64,000 bases of DNA. Origin: Bradyrhizobium sp. AT1 (GTDB lineage Bacteria; Pseudomonadota; Alphaproteobacteria; Rhizobiales; Xanthobacteraceae). Made by a program: the position numbers and the translations under genes. The notes beneath the pieces are model-generated. The model did no database searches. It saw only the letters and a program-made list of their open reading frames with translations, and was not told the DNA's origin. The number at the start of each line of letters is the position of its first letter. Within the stretch, counting starts at the first letter, position 1. The stretch spans positions 294,053 to 358,052 of the forward strand of contig NZ_JXDL01000001.1 in the NCBI RefSeq assembly GCF_001590795.1, in the 5' to 3' direction. This document shows, one piece after another, positions 34,241 to 43,980 of the stretch.

Positions 34241-36448
34241 TCAGGGTTGATGGCGTTCGTTCCGGCGCGTGAGACGACGCGGCGAGGATTCCTTGAGCGA
34301 CTTTCCACGGCCAGACAGACTCGGATTTGTCATGAAGTAGTTGTGGACGTTGAAAGGCTCCTCGCCCTTCGCGGTCTTCATACGCGTTGAGGACCCGTCC
34401 GGCAACAATTGCCAGCTCTGCTCATTGTCCTTGAGGTTGGCGACCATGATCTGTTCGAGAACCTGCTGATGCACCGTCGGATTTTGCAGCGGGCACAGCA
34501 CCTCGACGCGGCGGTCGAGGTTGCGCGGCATCATGTCGGCGGACGAGATATACACAGCCGCCTTGGCGCTCGGCAGGCCCTGACCCATGCCGAAACAGTA
34601 GATTCGGCCGTGTTCCAGGAACCGTCCGATGATCGACTTGACGCGGATGTTCTCCGACAGGCCGGGAATGCCGGGGCGCAGGCAGCAGATACCGCGCACC
34701 ACGAGCTCGACCTGCACGCCGGCCTGGGAGGCCTCGTAAAGCGCGTCGATGATATCAGGGTCGACCAGCGCGTTCATCTTCATCCAGACCGCGCCGTGCC
34801 GGCCGTGCCGCGCATGCGCGGTCTCGCCCTGGATGTGCTCGATGATGCGCTTGCGCAAGGTCAGCGGCGACACCGCCATCTTTTCCAGATCGCTCGGCGC
34901 GGCATAGCCGGTGATGAAATTGAACACGCGCGCGGCATCGCGGCCGATGGTCGGATCGGAGGTGAAGTAAGAGAGGTCGGTGTAGATGCGCGCGGTGACC
35001 GGGTGATAGTTGCCGGTGCCGGTATGAACATAGGTGGTGAGGTTGCCGCCCTCGCGGCGTACCACCATCGAGAGCTTCGCATGCGTCTTCAGTTCGAGGA
35101 AGCCGTAGACGACCTGCACGCCGGCGCGCTCGAGATCGCGCGCCCAGCGGATGTTGGCTTCCTCGTCGAAGCGCGCCTTCAATTCGATCAACGCCGTGAC
35201 CGATTTGCCGGCCTCGGCGGCTTCGGCGAGCGTGCGCACGATCGGCGAGTTGTTGGAGGTGCGATAGAGCGTCTGCTTGATCGCCACGACGTCGGGGTCG
35301 CGCGCGGCCTGCTGCAGGAACTGCACCACGACGTCGAAGGATTCGTAGGGGTGATGGACGACCAGGTCCTTCTGCCGGATCGCGGCGAAGATGTCGCCGC
35401 CGTGTTCGCGCACGCGTTCGGGATGGCGCGGCACGTAAGGGGTGAATTCGAGGTCGGGCCGGTCGAGGCGGGTCAGCTGAGAAAGCTCGTTCATCGCCTG
35501 CACGCCTTCGACCAGGAACACCTCGTCGTCGGCGGCCGAGAGGGCGTGCTGAACGAAGCTGCGCAGCTGCTCCGGCATCTTGGCGTCGATCTCGAGCCGG
35601 ATCACCGACCCGCGGCGGCGGCGCTTCAGTGCGGTCTCGAACAGGCGAACGAGGTCCTCGGCCTCTTCCTCGATTTCGAGCTCGGAGTCGCGGATGATGC
35701 GGAAGGCGCCCTGGCCGTGCAGATTGTAGCCGGGGAACAGGCGGTTGATGAACAGGGCGGTGACCTGTTCCAGCGAGATCAGCCGAACCACCTTGCCGTC
35801 GGCCGGCAGGCGGATGAAGCGGTCGATCTTGCCGGGCATGCGGATCAGGGCGTTCATCTGCTTGCCGTCGGCGGCGCGCGTGAGCTGGAGCGCGATGGTG
35901 AAGCCGAGGCTCGGGATGAACGGGAAGGGGTGGGCCGGGTCGATCGCCAGCGGCGTCAGCAGCGGGAACACGTTGCTGAGGAAGTAATCCTCGATCCAGG
36001 TCCGTTCCGCCTTGGTGACGTCCTTGCCGTCGACCAGCACGATGCCGACATCGGCCAGCGTGCCGCGCAGGTCGCGCCAGATCGCCTGCTGGTCGGAGGC
36101 AAGCTCGGAGACGGTGCGGTTGATCAGCGCGAGCTGCTCGGATGGCGTCAGGCCGTCGGGGCTGCGTTCGGCGATGCCCTCGCGAATCTGCGCCTTGATG
36201 CCGGCGACGCGGACCATGAAGAATTCGTCGAGGTTATTCGCAGAAATCGACAGGAATCGCACCCGCTCCAGCATGGGGTGGCTGGGATTGACCGATTCCT
36301 CCAGGACGCGACGATTGAAATGCAGCCAGGACAGCTCGCGATTGATGAATCGTTCGGGGCTGGACGCGATCGCCGGAAGGCCGTCGGTTTCCGGGACTTT
36401 TTCTTTGGTATCAACAGCTTGCGCAGAGTCCATCAGAAGTCGGTCCAT
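34241..36448 (-). CDS. ppk: Polyphosphate kinase 1
   Basis: A 735-residue enzyme that polymerises the gamma phosphate of ATP into polyphosphate. N-terminal domain: [20 protein letters not shown]. The catalytic His is in [20 protein letters not shown], the equivalent of E. coli His435. The second His lies in [11 protein letters not shown], and the C-terminal block includes [18 protein letters not shown]. Three in-frame ATGs compete (36496, 36448, 36433). None has a strong ribosome site. I chose 36448 because it keeps [10 protein letters not shown] and avoids a basic leader. Upstream hdaA is 133 bases away on the same strand. Confidence 0.95.
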   Translation of the reverse strand: MDRLLMDSAQAVDTKEKVPETDGLPAIASSPERFINRELSWLHFNRRVLEESVNPSHPMLERVRFLSISANNLDEFFMVRVAGIKAQIREGIAERSPDGLTPSEQLALINRTVSELASDQQAIWRDLRGTLADVGIVLVDGKDVTKAERTWIEDYFLSNVFPLLTPLAIDPAHPFPFIPSLGFTIALQLTRAADGKQMNALIRMPGKIDRFIRLPADGKVVRLISLEQVTALFINRLFPGYNLHGQGAFRIIRDSELEIEEEAEDLVRLFETALKRRRRGSVIRLEIDAKMPEQLRSFVQHALSAADDEVFLVEGVQAMNELSQLTRLDRPDLEFTPYVPRHPERVREHGGDIFAAIRQKDLVVHHPYESFDVVVQFLQQAARDPDVVAIKQTLYRTSNNSPIVRTLAEAAEAGKSVTALIELKARFDEEANIRWARDLERAGVQVVYGFLELKTHAKLSMVVRREGGNLTTYVHTGTGNYHPVTARIYTDLSYFTSDPTIGRDAARVFNFITGYAAPSDLEKMAVSPLTLRKRIIEHIQGETAHARHGRHGAVWMKMNALVDPDIIDALYEASQAGVQVELVVRGICCLRPGIPGLSENIRVKSIIGRFLEHGRIYCFGMGQGLPSAKAAVYISSADMMPRNLDRRVEVLCPLQNPTVHQQVLEQIMVANLKDNEQSWQLLPDGSSTRMKTAKGEEPFNVHNYFMTNPSLSGRGKSLKESSPRRLTRRNERHQP

Positions 36449-36581
36449 CCTGTCTCGCCTTACCTTGCGACTAACGCGCAAAACCGGCCGGAGCATGTGT
36501 TAGAGCGATGACGTTTCGATGACATTGATGTTCCGCTGTTTCCCCGCGTCAAGCGCCGCCTTTGGGGGGCCAGTGGCCGGA

Positions 36582-37355
36582 TCAGGAGTCCCGCAAGAGC
36601 TCGGCCGCCAGCGCCCTTGTGACGGGACGACCGAGCCGCAGGGCCTCGCTGTCGAGCAGCTCCACGGCCTGGCGGGCGGCGGCCGAGGATCGTTCCAGGC
36701 GGGTGGCGAGGTAGCCGACGACGCTCTCATCCACGGCGAGCTGGCGGTCGGCGCAGAATTTGACGATCAGGCCGCGGAACAGCTGGTCGTCGGGCGGCAG
36801 CAACGCCACCACGGGCACCGCGCGCAAACGCGAGCGCAGGTCGCGAAGCTCGATCTCCAGCGCGGCCGGGACATCGCGCCCCGTGAACAGAACATAGGCG
36901 CCGTCCTCGCGAGCAAGATTCATCAGGTGGAAGAGGGCGCGTTCGTCGAATTCCCCGGCCTTGAGATCCTCGACCACCAGCGCACCGGTGGCGAGCGCGC
37001 CCGGAACGCCTGTGGCGGTCAGGGTGTTGGCCGCGGTCGAGCGGGCGCCCGATATTTCGGCCCAGATCGCGGCGAGGTGGCTCTTGCCGCTGCCTTCCGG
37101 GCCGGCGAGCCACATGATCCGGTTCGGCCATTCCGGCCAGCGCTCGACGAGGGCCAGACCGGCCGCGTTGGCGGGGCCTTCGAGGAAATTGTCCCGGCTG
37201 AGGCTCTCCGCATGCGGAAGCGAAAACGCCAATTGTCGGGGATGGACGCGGCCTGCCACGCTAGCTTTGCTCCATGCCGGCGTGCCGGCTTGTTGGAAGA
37301 GATTCGCCTTCATCGGGCGGGAGTTGGCCTTTTGCGGGGCCGCATTCCCTCTCAT
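36582..37355 (-). CDS. hdaA: HdaA, DnaA-related regulator of replication initiation
   Basis: A 257-residue AAA+ protein that resembles the ATPase core of DnaA but lacks its DNA-binding domain IV. Walker A is GPEGSGKSHLAAIW, Walker B-like is GALVVEDLKAG and sensor 1 is VLFTGRDVPA. The N terminus, RQLAFSLPHAESLSRDNFLEGPAN, is the usual Hda/HdaA opening and includes the clamp-contact QLAF. With the beta clamp it stimulates ATP hydrolysis by DnaA after initiation. The ATG at 37355 overlaps the upstream CDP-alcohol transferase stop in ATGA, which supports this start. Confidence 0.93.
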   Translation of the reverse strand: MRGNAAPQKANSRPMKANLFQQAGTPAWSKASVAGRVHPRQLAFSLPHAESLSRDNFLEGPANAAGLALVERWPEWPNRIMWLAGPEGSGKSHLAAIWAEISGARSTAANTLTATGVPGALATGALVVEDLKAGEFDERALFHLMNLAREDGAYVLFTGRDVPAALEIELRDLRSRLRAVPVVALLPPDDQLFRGLIVKFCADRQLAVDESVVGYLATRLERSSAAARQAVELLDSEALRLGRPVTRALAAELLRDS

Positions 37356-37894
37356 TTGGCCTCGATCGTACTCATGTGCCGCAGCCACTCGACCAGGTAG
37401 AGCGACACCGAGGAGAGCGTGAAGATCGTGACGAGACCCATCAGGATGATATCATAAGGAGCCGGCTTGAAGCCGAAGGCAAGCGCCGCCAGCACCAGGG
37501 CGGCGAACGCCACTTGTGCCACCGTGTTGAGCTTGGACACTTTCGACGGCTTCATCTCGACCGGCCGATCGAACAGCCAGGATACGATCACGGCCGCGAC
37601 GATCATGATGTCGCGCGAGACCACCAGGATCACGATCCAGCGGGGAATCGCGCCCCAGATGCCCAGCGCCATGTAGATCGAGACCAGCAGCGCCTTGTCC
37701 GCGAGCGGGTCGAGCAGGGCGCCGAGCTCGCTGGTCATGTTGAAGCGCTTGGCCAGGAAGCCGTCCACGGCGTCGCTGATACCGGCGATCAGGAAGACGG
37801 CGAACGCCACTTCCATTTGGCTCGACACGATGGCCCACACGATGATCGGGACCAGCAGGATGCGGCCCAGGGTAATGATGTTCGGAATACTCAC
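37352..37894 (-). CDS. CDP-alcohol phosphatidyltransferase (PgsA-like)
   Basis: A 180-residue inner-membrane enzyme starting at a GTG (VSIPNIITLGRILLVPIIV). The family motif is complete: DAVDGFLAKRFNMTSELG, followed by ALLDPLADK, giving the four metal-binding Asp residues. Five to six helices are visible. It resembles PgsA (phosphatidylglycerophosphate synthase). However, alphaproteobacterial genomes usually carry another pgsA elsewhere, so the alcohol acceptor (glycerol phosphate, serine or other) is not settled. Coupled to hdaA by a 4-base overlap, and divergent from purM. Confidence 0.9.
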   Translation of the reverse strand: MSIPNIITLGRILLVPIIVWAIVSSQMEVAFAVFLIAGISDAVDGFLAKRFNMTSELGALLDPLADKALLVSIYMALGIWGAIPRWIVILVVSRDIMIVAAVIVSWLFDRPVEMKPSKVSKLNTVAQVAFAALVLAALAFGFKPAPYDIILMGLVTIFTLSSVSLYLVEWLRHMSTIEAK

Positions 37895-38049
37895 GAAAGC
37901 GCTTCCCGGCACCCGGTCTGACCTCGAATCCGGCCCCTCGGGAGGCTGAACCGGTTGATATCTACATAGTATAGGGCGGGGCGCCATGCGAGCCATTGCG
38001 CGTCCCCGGAATTCGACGTAACCAGCCGCAAACCCACTGGAAATCGGGC

Positions 38050-39123
38050 ATGACCGACCGCAAAAACGGCCTCACTTACGCCGATTCAGGCGTCGATATC
38101 GATGCGGGCAACCGCCTGGTCGACCTGATCAAGCCGATGGTGCGCGCCACCGCACGGCCCGGCGCCGACGCCGAGATCGGCGGCTTCGGCGGCCTGTTCG
38201 ACCTCAAGGCGGCCGGTTTCAAGGACCCGGTCCTGGTGGCCGCGACCGACGGTGTCGGCACCAAGGTCAAGATCGCGATCGAGACCGGGCTGCATGGCGG
38301 GATCGGCATCGACCTCGTCGCCATGAGCGTCAACGACCTCGTGGTGCAGGGCGCCGAGCCGCTGTTCTTCCTGGACTATTTCGCCTGCGGCAAGCTCGAC
38401 CCCGAGGCGACGGCCTCGATCGTGGCGGGCGTCGCGGAAGGCTGCCGTGAATCCGGCTGCGCCCTGATCGGCGGCGAGACCGCGGAGATGCCGGGCCTGT
38501 ACAAGGACGGCGATTACGATCTCGGCGGCTTTGCCGTCGGTGCGGCGGAGCGGGGCACGCTGCTGCCGCGCAAGGACATCGCCGCGGGCGATGCCGTGAT
38601 CGGCCTCGCCTCGTCGGGTGTGCATTCCAACGGCTTCTCGCTGGTGCGCAAGATCGTGGAGCAGTCCGGCCTTGCTTTCGAGGCGCAGGCGCCGTTCGCG
38701 CCGGTGATGACGCTCGGCGGCGCGCTGCTGACGCCGACCAAGCTCTACGTCAAATCCTGCCTGCGCGCGATCCGCGAGACCGGCGCGGTGAAGGGCCTCG
38801 CCCACATCACCGGCGGCGGCTTCACCGACAACATTCCGCGCGTGCTGCCGAAGAACCTCGGCGTCGGCATTGACCTCGCACGCCTGCCGGTGCTGCCGGT
38901 GTTCAAATGGCTGGCGGCGCAGGCCGGCATCGCCGAACTGGAGATGCTGCGTACTTTCAATTGCGGCATCGGCATGATCGCGATCGTCGAGCCCGACAAG
39001 GTCGACGAGGTCGTGCGGGTGTTCAGCGATGCCGGCGAGACCGTGGCGCAGCTCGGTACCGTGATCCCGGCCGAGGGCGAGCACCGCGTCGTCTATAACG
39101 GCCATCTCGATCTGGCGCTGTGA
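38050..39123 (+). CDS. purM: Phosphoribosylformylglycinamidine cyclo-ligase
   Basis: A 357-residue AIR synthetase, step five of purine synthesis, converting FGAM to AIR with ATP. The start [21 protein letters not shown] is canonical. An earlier in-frame ATG adds residues outside the family. Conserved parts are [63 protein letters not shown] and [16 protein letters not shown]. The stop overlaps the purN ATG (TGATG). Confidence 0.97.
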   Translation: MTDRKNGLTYADSGVDIDAGNRLVDLIKPMVRATARPGADAEIGGFGGLFDLKAAGFKDPVLVAATDGVGTKVKIAIETGLHGGIGIDLVAMSVNDLVVQGAEPLFFLDYFACGKLDPEATASIVAGVAEGCRESGCALIGGETAEMPGLYKDGDYDLGGFAVGAAERGTLLPRKDIAAGDAVIGLASSGVHSNGFSLVRKIVEQSGLAFEAQAPFAPVMTLGGALLTPTKLYVKSCLRAIRETGAVKGLAHITGGGFTDNIPRVLPKNLGVGIDLARLPVLPVFKWLAAQAGIAELEMLRTFNCGIGMIAIVEPDKVDEVVRVFSDAGETVAQLGTVIPAEGEHRVVYNGHLDLAL

Positions 39124-39776
39124 TGAAGCGCCGCGTCGCCATCCTGATCTCCGGCCGCGGCTCCAACATGGCGGCGCTGATCAAGGCCGCAAGCGCGGCG
39201 GATTTCCCGGCGGAGATCTCGCTCGTCATCTCCAACAAGGCCGATGCGCTCGGACTCGAACGGGCCAAGGCGGCCGGCGTGAACACGCTGGTGATCGAGA
39301 GCAAGCCGTTCGGGAAGGACCGCGCCGGTTTCGAAAAGGTGCTGCAGGCCGCGCTCGACCAGCACGGCATCGAGCTGATTTGTCTCGGCGGCTTCATGCG
39401 CCTGTTCACGGCCGAGTTCACCAAAGCCTGGTACGGGCGGATGCTGAACATCCATCCCTCGCTGCTGCCGTCGTTTCCGGGCCTCGATCCGCACGGCCAG
39501 GCTCTGCGCGCCGGCGTCAAACTGTCCGGCGCGACGGTGCATTTCGTCATCCCCGAGACCGATGCCGGTCCGATCGTGATGCAGGGCGCGGTTCCCGTCA
39601 GCGATCACGACACCGGCGACACGCTGTCGGAGCGTATCCTCGAGGTCGAGCACCGCATTTATCCCGAAGCGTTGCGGCTGCTCGCGACCGGCAAGGTCAA
39701 GATCGAGGGCGATGTCTGCAGGACTGCGGGCAGTTCGGCGTCGGAGAATTTCCTGGTCGCGCCGGTGGTGCGCTGA
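39123..39776 (+). CDS. purN: Phosphoribosylglycinamide formyltransferase
   Basis: A 217-residue enzyme that formylates GAR using 10-formyltetrahydrofolate, step three of purine synthesis. Motifs are ILISGRGSNMAAL (phosphoribosyl binding), LICLGGFMRLFT and MLNIHPSLLPSFPGLDPH (catalytic Asn and His), then the Asp of VIPETDAGPIV. A GTG one codon earlier (39120) could also serve. I use the ATG that overlaps the purM stop. The purM-purN pair is conserved. Confidence 0.97.
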   Translation: MKRRVAILISGRGSNMAALIKAASAADFPAEISLVISNKADALGLERAKAAGVNTLVIESKPFGKDRAGFEKVLQAALDQHGIELICLGGFMRLFTAEFTKAWYGRMLNIHPSLLPSFPGLDPHGQALRAGVKLSGATVHFVIPETDAGPIVMQGAVPVSDHDTGDTLSERILEVEHRIYPEALRLLATGKVKIEGDVCRTAGSSASENFLVAPVVR

Positions 39777-39811
39777 AGCGCCGTCCTCGCCGCGGTCGTC
39801 ACAAACGAAAT

Positions 39812-39830
39812 CCCCCGGCAGAGCCGGGGG
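39812..39830 (-). terminator. Intrinsic terminator between purN and cspA
   Basis: A perfect 8-base stem, CCCCCGGC and GCCGGGGG, with loop AGA. On the minus strand it is followed by ATTTCGTTTG, a T-rich tail suited to end the cspA transcript, whose stop is 38 bases upstream. On the plus strand it would lie 36 bases after purN but lacks a T-run. Confidence 0.75.
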
Positions 39831-39867
39831 CAACGTCATGATCTCTCGCGTGTAGAGTTGAGAGCGA

Positions 39868-40074
39868 TCAGGAGACCTTGAGGTTTTCCGCGGATGCCTT
39901 GCCGCGGTTCTCCACGAGGTCGTATTCAACCACCTGGTTCTCGTTGAGGGTGGAGAGTCCGGCGCGCTCGACGGCGGAGATATGGACGAAGACGTCCTTG
40001 TCGCTGCCGTTCGGCTTGATGAACCCATAGCCCTTGGTCGGGTTGAACCATTTGACGGTGCCCTTTTGCGGCAT
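39868..40074 (-). CDS. cspA: Cold-shock-domain protein
   Basis: A 68-residue single cold-shock domain starting MPQKGTVKWFNPTKGYGFI. RNA-binding motifs RNP1 (KGYGFIKP) and RNP2 (DVFVHISAV) are intact. It binds single-stranded nucleic acid and acts as an RNA chaperone in the cytosol. The ribosome site is strong (GGAGGAGA). Copy number and cold inducibility cannot be judged from here. The gene is followed by a clear terminator. Confidence 0.96.
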   Translation of the reverse strand: MPQKGTVKWFNPTKGYGFIKPNGSDKDVFVHISAVERAGLSTLNENQVVEYDLVENRGKASAENLKVS

Positions 40075-40439
40075 CCTCAGTCTCCTCCACTAGATAAAAA
40101 AGACGCGGCCGCTTTTCGCGTGCCACGCCACAAACGGGCTTCCGGAAGTCTGTTCGAGTCTCATTGTCGCGAAACGCACAGCGGCCAATTCCGATTGTGG
40201 CCAACATTGCAACATGAAAATCGCCCGTTAGCAAGCAGCGCGCGAATTTCAAGATGGGGGCAGGCACCATCGTCTGCTATTTGCGACCTGTGGCCACGGA
40301 ACCACAATCGAGGGCAATAGGCGCGGTGACGACGGGCCAACCGGTTGACCCTCCGTGGCAGTTCGGCACAAATCGCGGCACGCGCGAGCCGCTGCTGTTG
40401 CATTTTTGCGGGCCGGCCATTGCTTCGGGATTAGTCGTT
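40075..40439. other. Divergent intergenic region cspA / outer-membrane barrel gene
   Basis: 365 bases with no convincing gene. It should include the cspA 5' leader (minus) and the promoter of the barrel gene (plus). A possible plus-strand promoter is TTGACC (40345-40350), 17 bases, then ACAAAT (40368-40373), which is only a moderate match. Several short GTGGCCAC/GGCCAA words occur. I see no clear hairpin or known riboswitch. Confidence 0.4.
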
Positions 40440-41597
40440 ATGTGCTGCCCCTCGCAGCTCACCAGGACACGGCAGACGATCGGGCTGGACCGCGTTCGCG
40501 GAATCGCGGCATCGGTCACGATGGCGCTTGCGCTGGTGCTCGCCGCGACGATCTCGGCGGCGACGCCGGGTTTCGCGCAGACCCCGACACCGGCTGTGTC
40601 TCCGACGCCGACGCCGTCACCGACCCCGGTGTCGACGTCGATCAACTACGATCGTTCAGTCGGCAACAGCGCGCTCGATCTGGGTTCGAACTTCCTGGAA
40701 CGGCTCGGCAACCAGGCCTCGAACGGTTTCAACCGGACGTCCCGGACCAATCCCGGCGGCGGCGGGGCGTCGGCAAGCACGGAAGATCCGCGTTACCGCA
40801 CCTGGTTCGAGGGTTACGGCATCTCGGTCCGCACCGACGCACAAGGCGACTTCGTCGGCGACCGGCGCAAGACGGTCGGCGGCGTCGCGGGCTTCGGCGC
40901 GCGCGTGGCCACCGGCGTCAATCTCGGTTTCTCCGTCGACCAGAGCCACACCGACGTGGATGTGCCGCTGGCGCTGCAGTCGGCAACGCTCGACCTGACG
41001 CAGATCGGCTTCAACGGCTCGGTCGACAAGGGCCCGTGGACCTGGGCGTTCGCGGTGGTGCACGGTTTCGGCAAGGTCCGCTCCAGCCGCGACACCGGCC
41101 TTGGCGTTGCGAATGCGAGCTATCGCGCCGCGGTCGACGGCGCGCTGACCGAGATCAGCTATTATTGGACCAAGGACCAGATGCGCATCGTGCCCAAGGG
41201 CGCGCTGGAATATGTGCGCGCCACCAGCGCCGCGTTCCAGGAGTCGGGCGGTCTCGACCCGCTCAACGTCGGCTCGACCGCGCTCTCACGCGCGCGCGTG
41301 ATGATCGGGGCCGAGATCGGCCGCTACTTCATCATCGACCAGAAAATCCTCGACCTGTCCGCCTACGGCAAGTTCGTCGACAATTTTCACCAGGACCTGG
41401 GATCGATCCAGGTCAGCCTCGGCGCCCAGAACATCGTGGTTCCCGGCATCGGCGAGAGCCGTTACGGCATGGATGCCGGCGCCTCGGCTTCGCTCAGCCT
41501 GACCAGCGTGGCGCGGCTCTATGTCAATTACGACGGCAAGTTCCGCAACGAACTGACCTCGCACCAGGGCACCGTCGGCTTCGAATACAAATGGTGA
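40440..41597 (+). CDS. Autotransporter-type outer-membrane beta-barrel protein without passenger
   Basis: A 385-residue protein with a long signal peptide (cleavage near TPGFAQ), then a TP/SP repeat linker (TPTPAVSPTPTPSPTPVS). A segment of about 60 residues follows, then a roughly 280-residue autotransporter-like barrel. The barrel has alternating strands such as GVNLGFSVDQSHTDVDVPLA and ends GTVGFEYKW, with the terminal aromatic expected for BAM recognition. There is no passenger large enough for an adhesin or protease. The start is uncertain: GTC and GTT codons lie just upstream and the ATG at 40440 is the first good one. Confidence 0.8.
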   Translation: MCCPSQLTRTRQTIGLDRVRGIAASVTMALALVLAATISAATPGFAQTPTPAVSPTPTPSPTPVSTSINYDRSVGNSALDLGSNFLERLGNQASNGFNRTSRTNPGGGGASASTEDPRYRTWFEGYGISVRTDAQGDFVGDRRKTVGGVAGFGARVATGVNLGFSVDQSHTDVDVPLALQSATLDLTQIGFNGSVDKGPWTWAFAVVHGFGKVRSSRDTGLGVANASYRAAVDGALTEISYYWTKDQMRIVPKGALEYVRATSAAFQESGGLDPLNVGSTALSRARVMIGAEIGRYFIIDQKILDLSAYGKFVDNFHQDLGSIQVSLGAQNIVVPGIGESRYGMDAGASASLSLTSVARLYVNYDGKFRNELTSHQGTVGFEYKW

Positions 41598-41618
41598 GCG
41601 GAATACTCGCCCAAGCAC

Positions 41619-42629
41619 TCAAGTCGGCGTCGCCGCGACATATCCTGTCAATCCAAAACCTTCGCGCGCCGCCGTCATCATCGGCACCAGCGCGTTCGGA
41701 TGGATGAACTCGTCGCGGAAGCAGGGATAGGCCTTGGGATCGAAGATCTTCTTCAGCCAGTCGACCACGATCTTGTGGCGCTCGGAGGTGCGGAATTCCT
41801 TGTGATAGGTGAGCCAGAGATCGGCATGGTGGCTGACGCCGAGATCGACGGCGATCAGCGGCGCGCCGAGCGCGATCGAGACCGTCGGCAGGAAGCCGAT
41901 GCCGGCGCCGCGCTCGACGGCATAGAGCACGCCGACCGAGGAATTGGTCTTGATCCCGACGATGCCCTCGAGCGACTTCAACCCGAGCACGCGGGCGTAG
42001 GCGCCGTCGTCGACCTGCGGCGCGCTCTGCTTGATGATGCGATGGTTCTTCAGCTCGGCCAGGGTCGCCGGCACGCCGTAGAGGTTCTCGTACTCCTTGG
42101 AGACGAAGGGATAGATGTGCAGGCGGCCGAGCTTGGCGACGATCAGGTCGGGATTGGTCGGCGGCTCGAGCTGGATCGCGATATCCGATTCAAGCCGCGC
42201 GACGTCGGCCTGCTCCATCGCGCAGCGTAGATCGACGGTGATCCTGCGATAGGTCTTCTGGAAATCGATCAGGCGCGGCAGGATCCAGAAATTGCCCGGG
42301 CCTTCCGTCACCGCGACGCGTACGGTGCCCGAAGTGTCGTTCGACGACCGCGAGGCGCGCCGGAAGACGTTGAAGGCATGACGCTCCATATGCGCAACGT
42401 CGGCGATCATCGCGCTGCCTTCATCGCTGAGCGTGAGTCCACTCTGGTCGCGCAGGAACAGCTTGCAGCCGATACTCTCCTCGAGCCGGTCGATCCGGCG
42501 CATCAAGGTGGTGGAGGTGAGCCCGAGCTCTTCGGCTGCATTGCGAAAACTTTTATATTTTGCGCACGCTAAAAACAGTTTCAAATCGTCCCAGGACGCG
42601 CCCAGGGCTTCTTCACGGTGCTGCATCAT
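41619..42629 (-). CDS. LysR-family transcription regulator
   Basis: About 336 residues. The N-terminal helix-turn-helix is LFLACAKYKSFRNAAEELGLTSTTLMRRIDRLEESIGCKLF (in parts). The C-terminal periplasmic-binding-like effector domain spans residues 105-300, with a short tail. Start choice is weak: ATG at 42629 or 42626, or one at 42659 whose AGGAG lies too close. It is divergent from the GNAT-like gene at 42731, with about 100 bases between, the usual LysR arrangement. It may therefore regulate that run. The co-inducer is unknown. Confidence 0.87.
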   Translation of the reverse strand: MMQHREEALGASWDDLKLFLACAKYKSFRNAAEELGLTSTTLMRRIDRLEESIGCKLFLRDQSGLTLSDEGSAMIADVAHMERHAFNVFRRASRSSNDTSGTVRVAVTEGPGNFWILPRLIDFQKTYRRITVDLRCAMEQADVARLESDIAIQLEPPTNPDLIVAKLGRLHIYPFVSKEYENLYGVPATLAELKNHRIIKQSAPQVDDGAYARVLGLKSLEGIVGIKTNSSVGVLYAVERGAGIGFLPTVSIALGAPLIAVDLGVSHHADLWLTYHKEFRTSERHKIVVDWLKKIFDPKAYPCFRDEFIHPNALVPMMTAAREGFGLTGYVAATPT

Positions 42630-42730
42630 CGCAGCACCCCGGTGCAATAACTGCTGCATACTCCTGATCCCCAGCCGCTAAGCTCATCGGCATAGCGGGG
42701 CACGAAAGCCTCGGACGATAGAGGCGTGAT

Positions 42731-43348
42731 ATGGCTATGGAAAGGGGCTCGTTTGCCGCAAGGCATGATTTCGATGCTTTGCCGATGAGCCCGGATGTCG
42801 ATGTCCGCTGTGCGCAATTTTCCGAAATTGCCGCGCTTGCCGAGCTGGCGCACCGGCTGGTGCCGGGCGTGCGGATCGGGGCGGCCGAGCTTGCGCGATA
42901 TTTCACGTTCGATCCCCAGAGCATCCTGACCTTCAGCCGGAAGGGCCAGCTCGTGGGCGGCATGGCCTTCCTGTTTCTCAATGACCGCGGCTATGACGCG
43001 CTGCTGCTCGACGAGATCTGCCTGACCGCGCCCGAGACGCATTATCTCGCTTCCGCGAAGGAAGACGTCGCGGCCATCTACATCTGGGCGATCGCGGCGA
43101 CGGGCCGCGGCATCGCCGGTCTCGGCAAGGCCGCGGCGCATCTGCGACAGCTAAGGTTTCGCAACGCCGATTGCTATGCGCAGCCGTCAACGGTGGCCGG
43201 CCGCGACATCATGAAGGCGACCGGTTTTGCGCCGGTGCCGAGCTTCCAACCCGATCTCTGGTGCTACGAGCGGCCCTGGCATCGGCAATCAATGCGCATG
43301 CCGGGCGCGATCATCCAAGCAAGGAGTTTTGCAGATGCACGGTACTAG
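42731..43348 (+). CDS. GNAT-like acyltransferase-fold protein
   Basis: A 205-residue soluble protein with GAGG six bases before the ATG. The region DVRCAQFSEIAALAELAHRL to WCYERP has the spacing of a GNAT fold: FSRKGQLVGGMAFLFLND as the central strands, LLLDEICL, GKAAAHLRQL in the acetyl-CoA position, and IMKATGFAPVP near the end. The pyrophosphate-binding R/Q-x-x-G-x-G/A loop is not clean, so catalytic status is uncertain. It overlaps the next GNAT gene by 14 bases. No substrate is known. Confidence 0.65.
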   Translation: MAMERGSFAARHDFDALPMSPDVDVRCAQFSEIAALAELAHRLVPGVRIGAAELARYFTFDPQSILTFSRKGQLVGGMAFLFLNDRGYDALLLDEICLTAPETHYLASAKEDVAAIYIWAIAATGRGIAGLGKAAAHLRQLRFRNADCYAQPSTVAGRDIMKATGFAPVPSFQPDLWCYERPWHRQSMRMPGAIIQARSFADARY

Positions 43349-43955
43349 GATTCCCGTCGCCAAGCCCAGTTCCCGCGCCATCACCGTCCGCCTCGCGCGC
43401 GATCCCAACGATCTCATGCTGGTCACGGCGATCCGCTCCGCGGTCTATCTCGCCGAGCAGGATTGTCCGTTCGAGGAGGAGTTCGACGGCAACGACATGG
43501 TCGCCGCGCACTTCATCGGCTTCGTCGGCAACGAGCCCGCGGGCTGCCTGCGGGTGCGCTTCTTCGGCGATTTCGCCAAGGTGGAGCGGCTCGCGGTGCG
43601 TCACCAATACCGCCGCTCGCGCGTCTCGTTCAAGCTGGTGCAGGCCAGCGTCGACTACGTGAAGCGCAAGGGCTTTCGCAAGATCTACGGTCAGGCGCAG
43701 GACAGGCTGGTCGATTTCTGGGCCCATTTCGGCGCCAAACCGCTCGGCCACAATCGCAAGATCACTTTCTCGGATTTTTCCTATACGGAAATGCTGCTGG
43801 AGATCGAGCCGGGCCCGGACGCGATCACGCTCGACAGCGATCCCTATGTGATCATCCGGCCCGAGGGCGATTGGGACCGGCCGGGCGTGCTCGACGCCTC
43901 GGCGGGGCGGGCGGTGACCTCACCGCTGCGGGACCTCGCGCTCGCCGGCAGCTGA
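43335..43955 (+). CDS. GNAT family N-acetyltransferase
   Basis: A 206-residue protein starting MHGTRIPVAKPSSR, with AAGGAG eight bases upstream. The GNAT core is clear: DLMLVTAIRSAVYLAEQDCPFEEE, then HFIGFVGNEPAGCLRVRFFG, the acetyl-CoA loop VERLAVRHQYRRSRVSFKLV and the closing FWAHFGAKPLGHN. The EEEFDGND segment is acidic and may bind an amine. It overlaps the first GNAT-like gene, so the two products may work together. The substrate could be a metabolite or a protein; sequence does not say. Confidence 0.82.
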   Translation: MHGTRIPVAKPSSRAITVRLARDPNDLMLVTAIRSAVYLAEQDCPFEEEFDGNDMVAAHFIGFVGNEPAGCLRVRFFGDFAKVERLAVRHQYRRSRVSFKLVQASVDYVKRKGFRKIYGQAQDRLVDFWAHFGAKPLGHNRKITFSDFSYTEMLLEIEPGPDAITLDSDPYVIIRPEGDWDRPGVLDASAGRAVTSPLRDLALAGS

Positions 43956-43980
43956 AATCGGTGCAGCTCGGCGCAACACG

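Noticed and set aside
34409..36511. Open plus-strand frame of 700 codons opposite ppk
   Set aside because: It is the antisense shadow of a well-supported gene. The translation has no motif and a biased composition.
40560..40640. Threonine/proline-coding repeat considered as a CRISPR-like or tandem DNA repeat
   Set aside because: It is inside a coding frame, with irregular units, and encodes a TP/SP linker in an exported protein.
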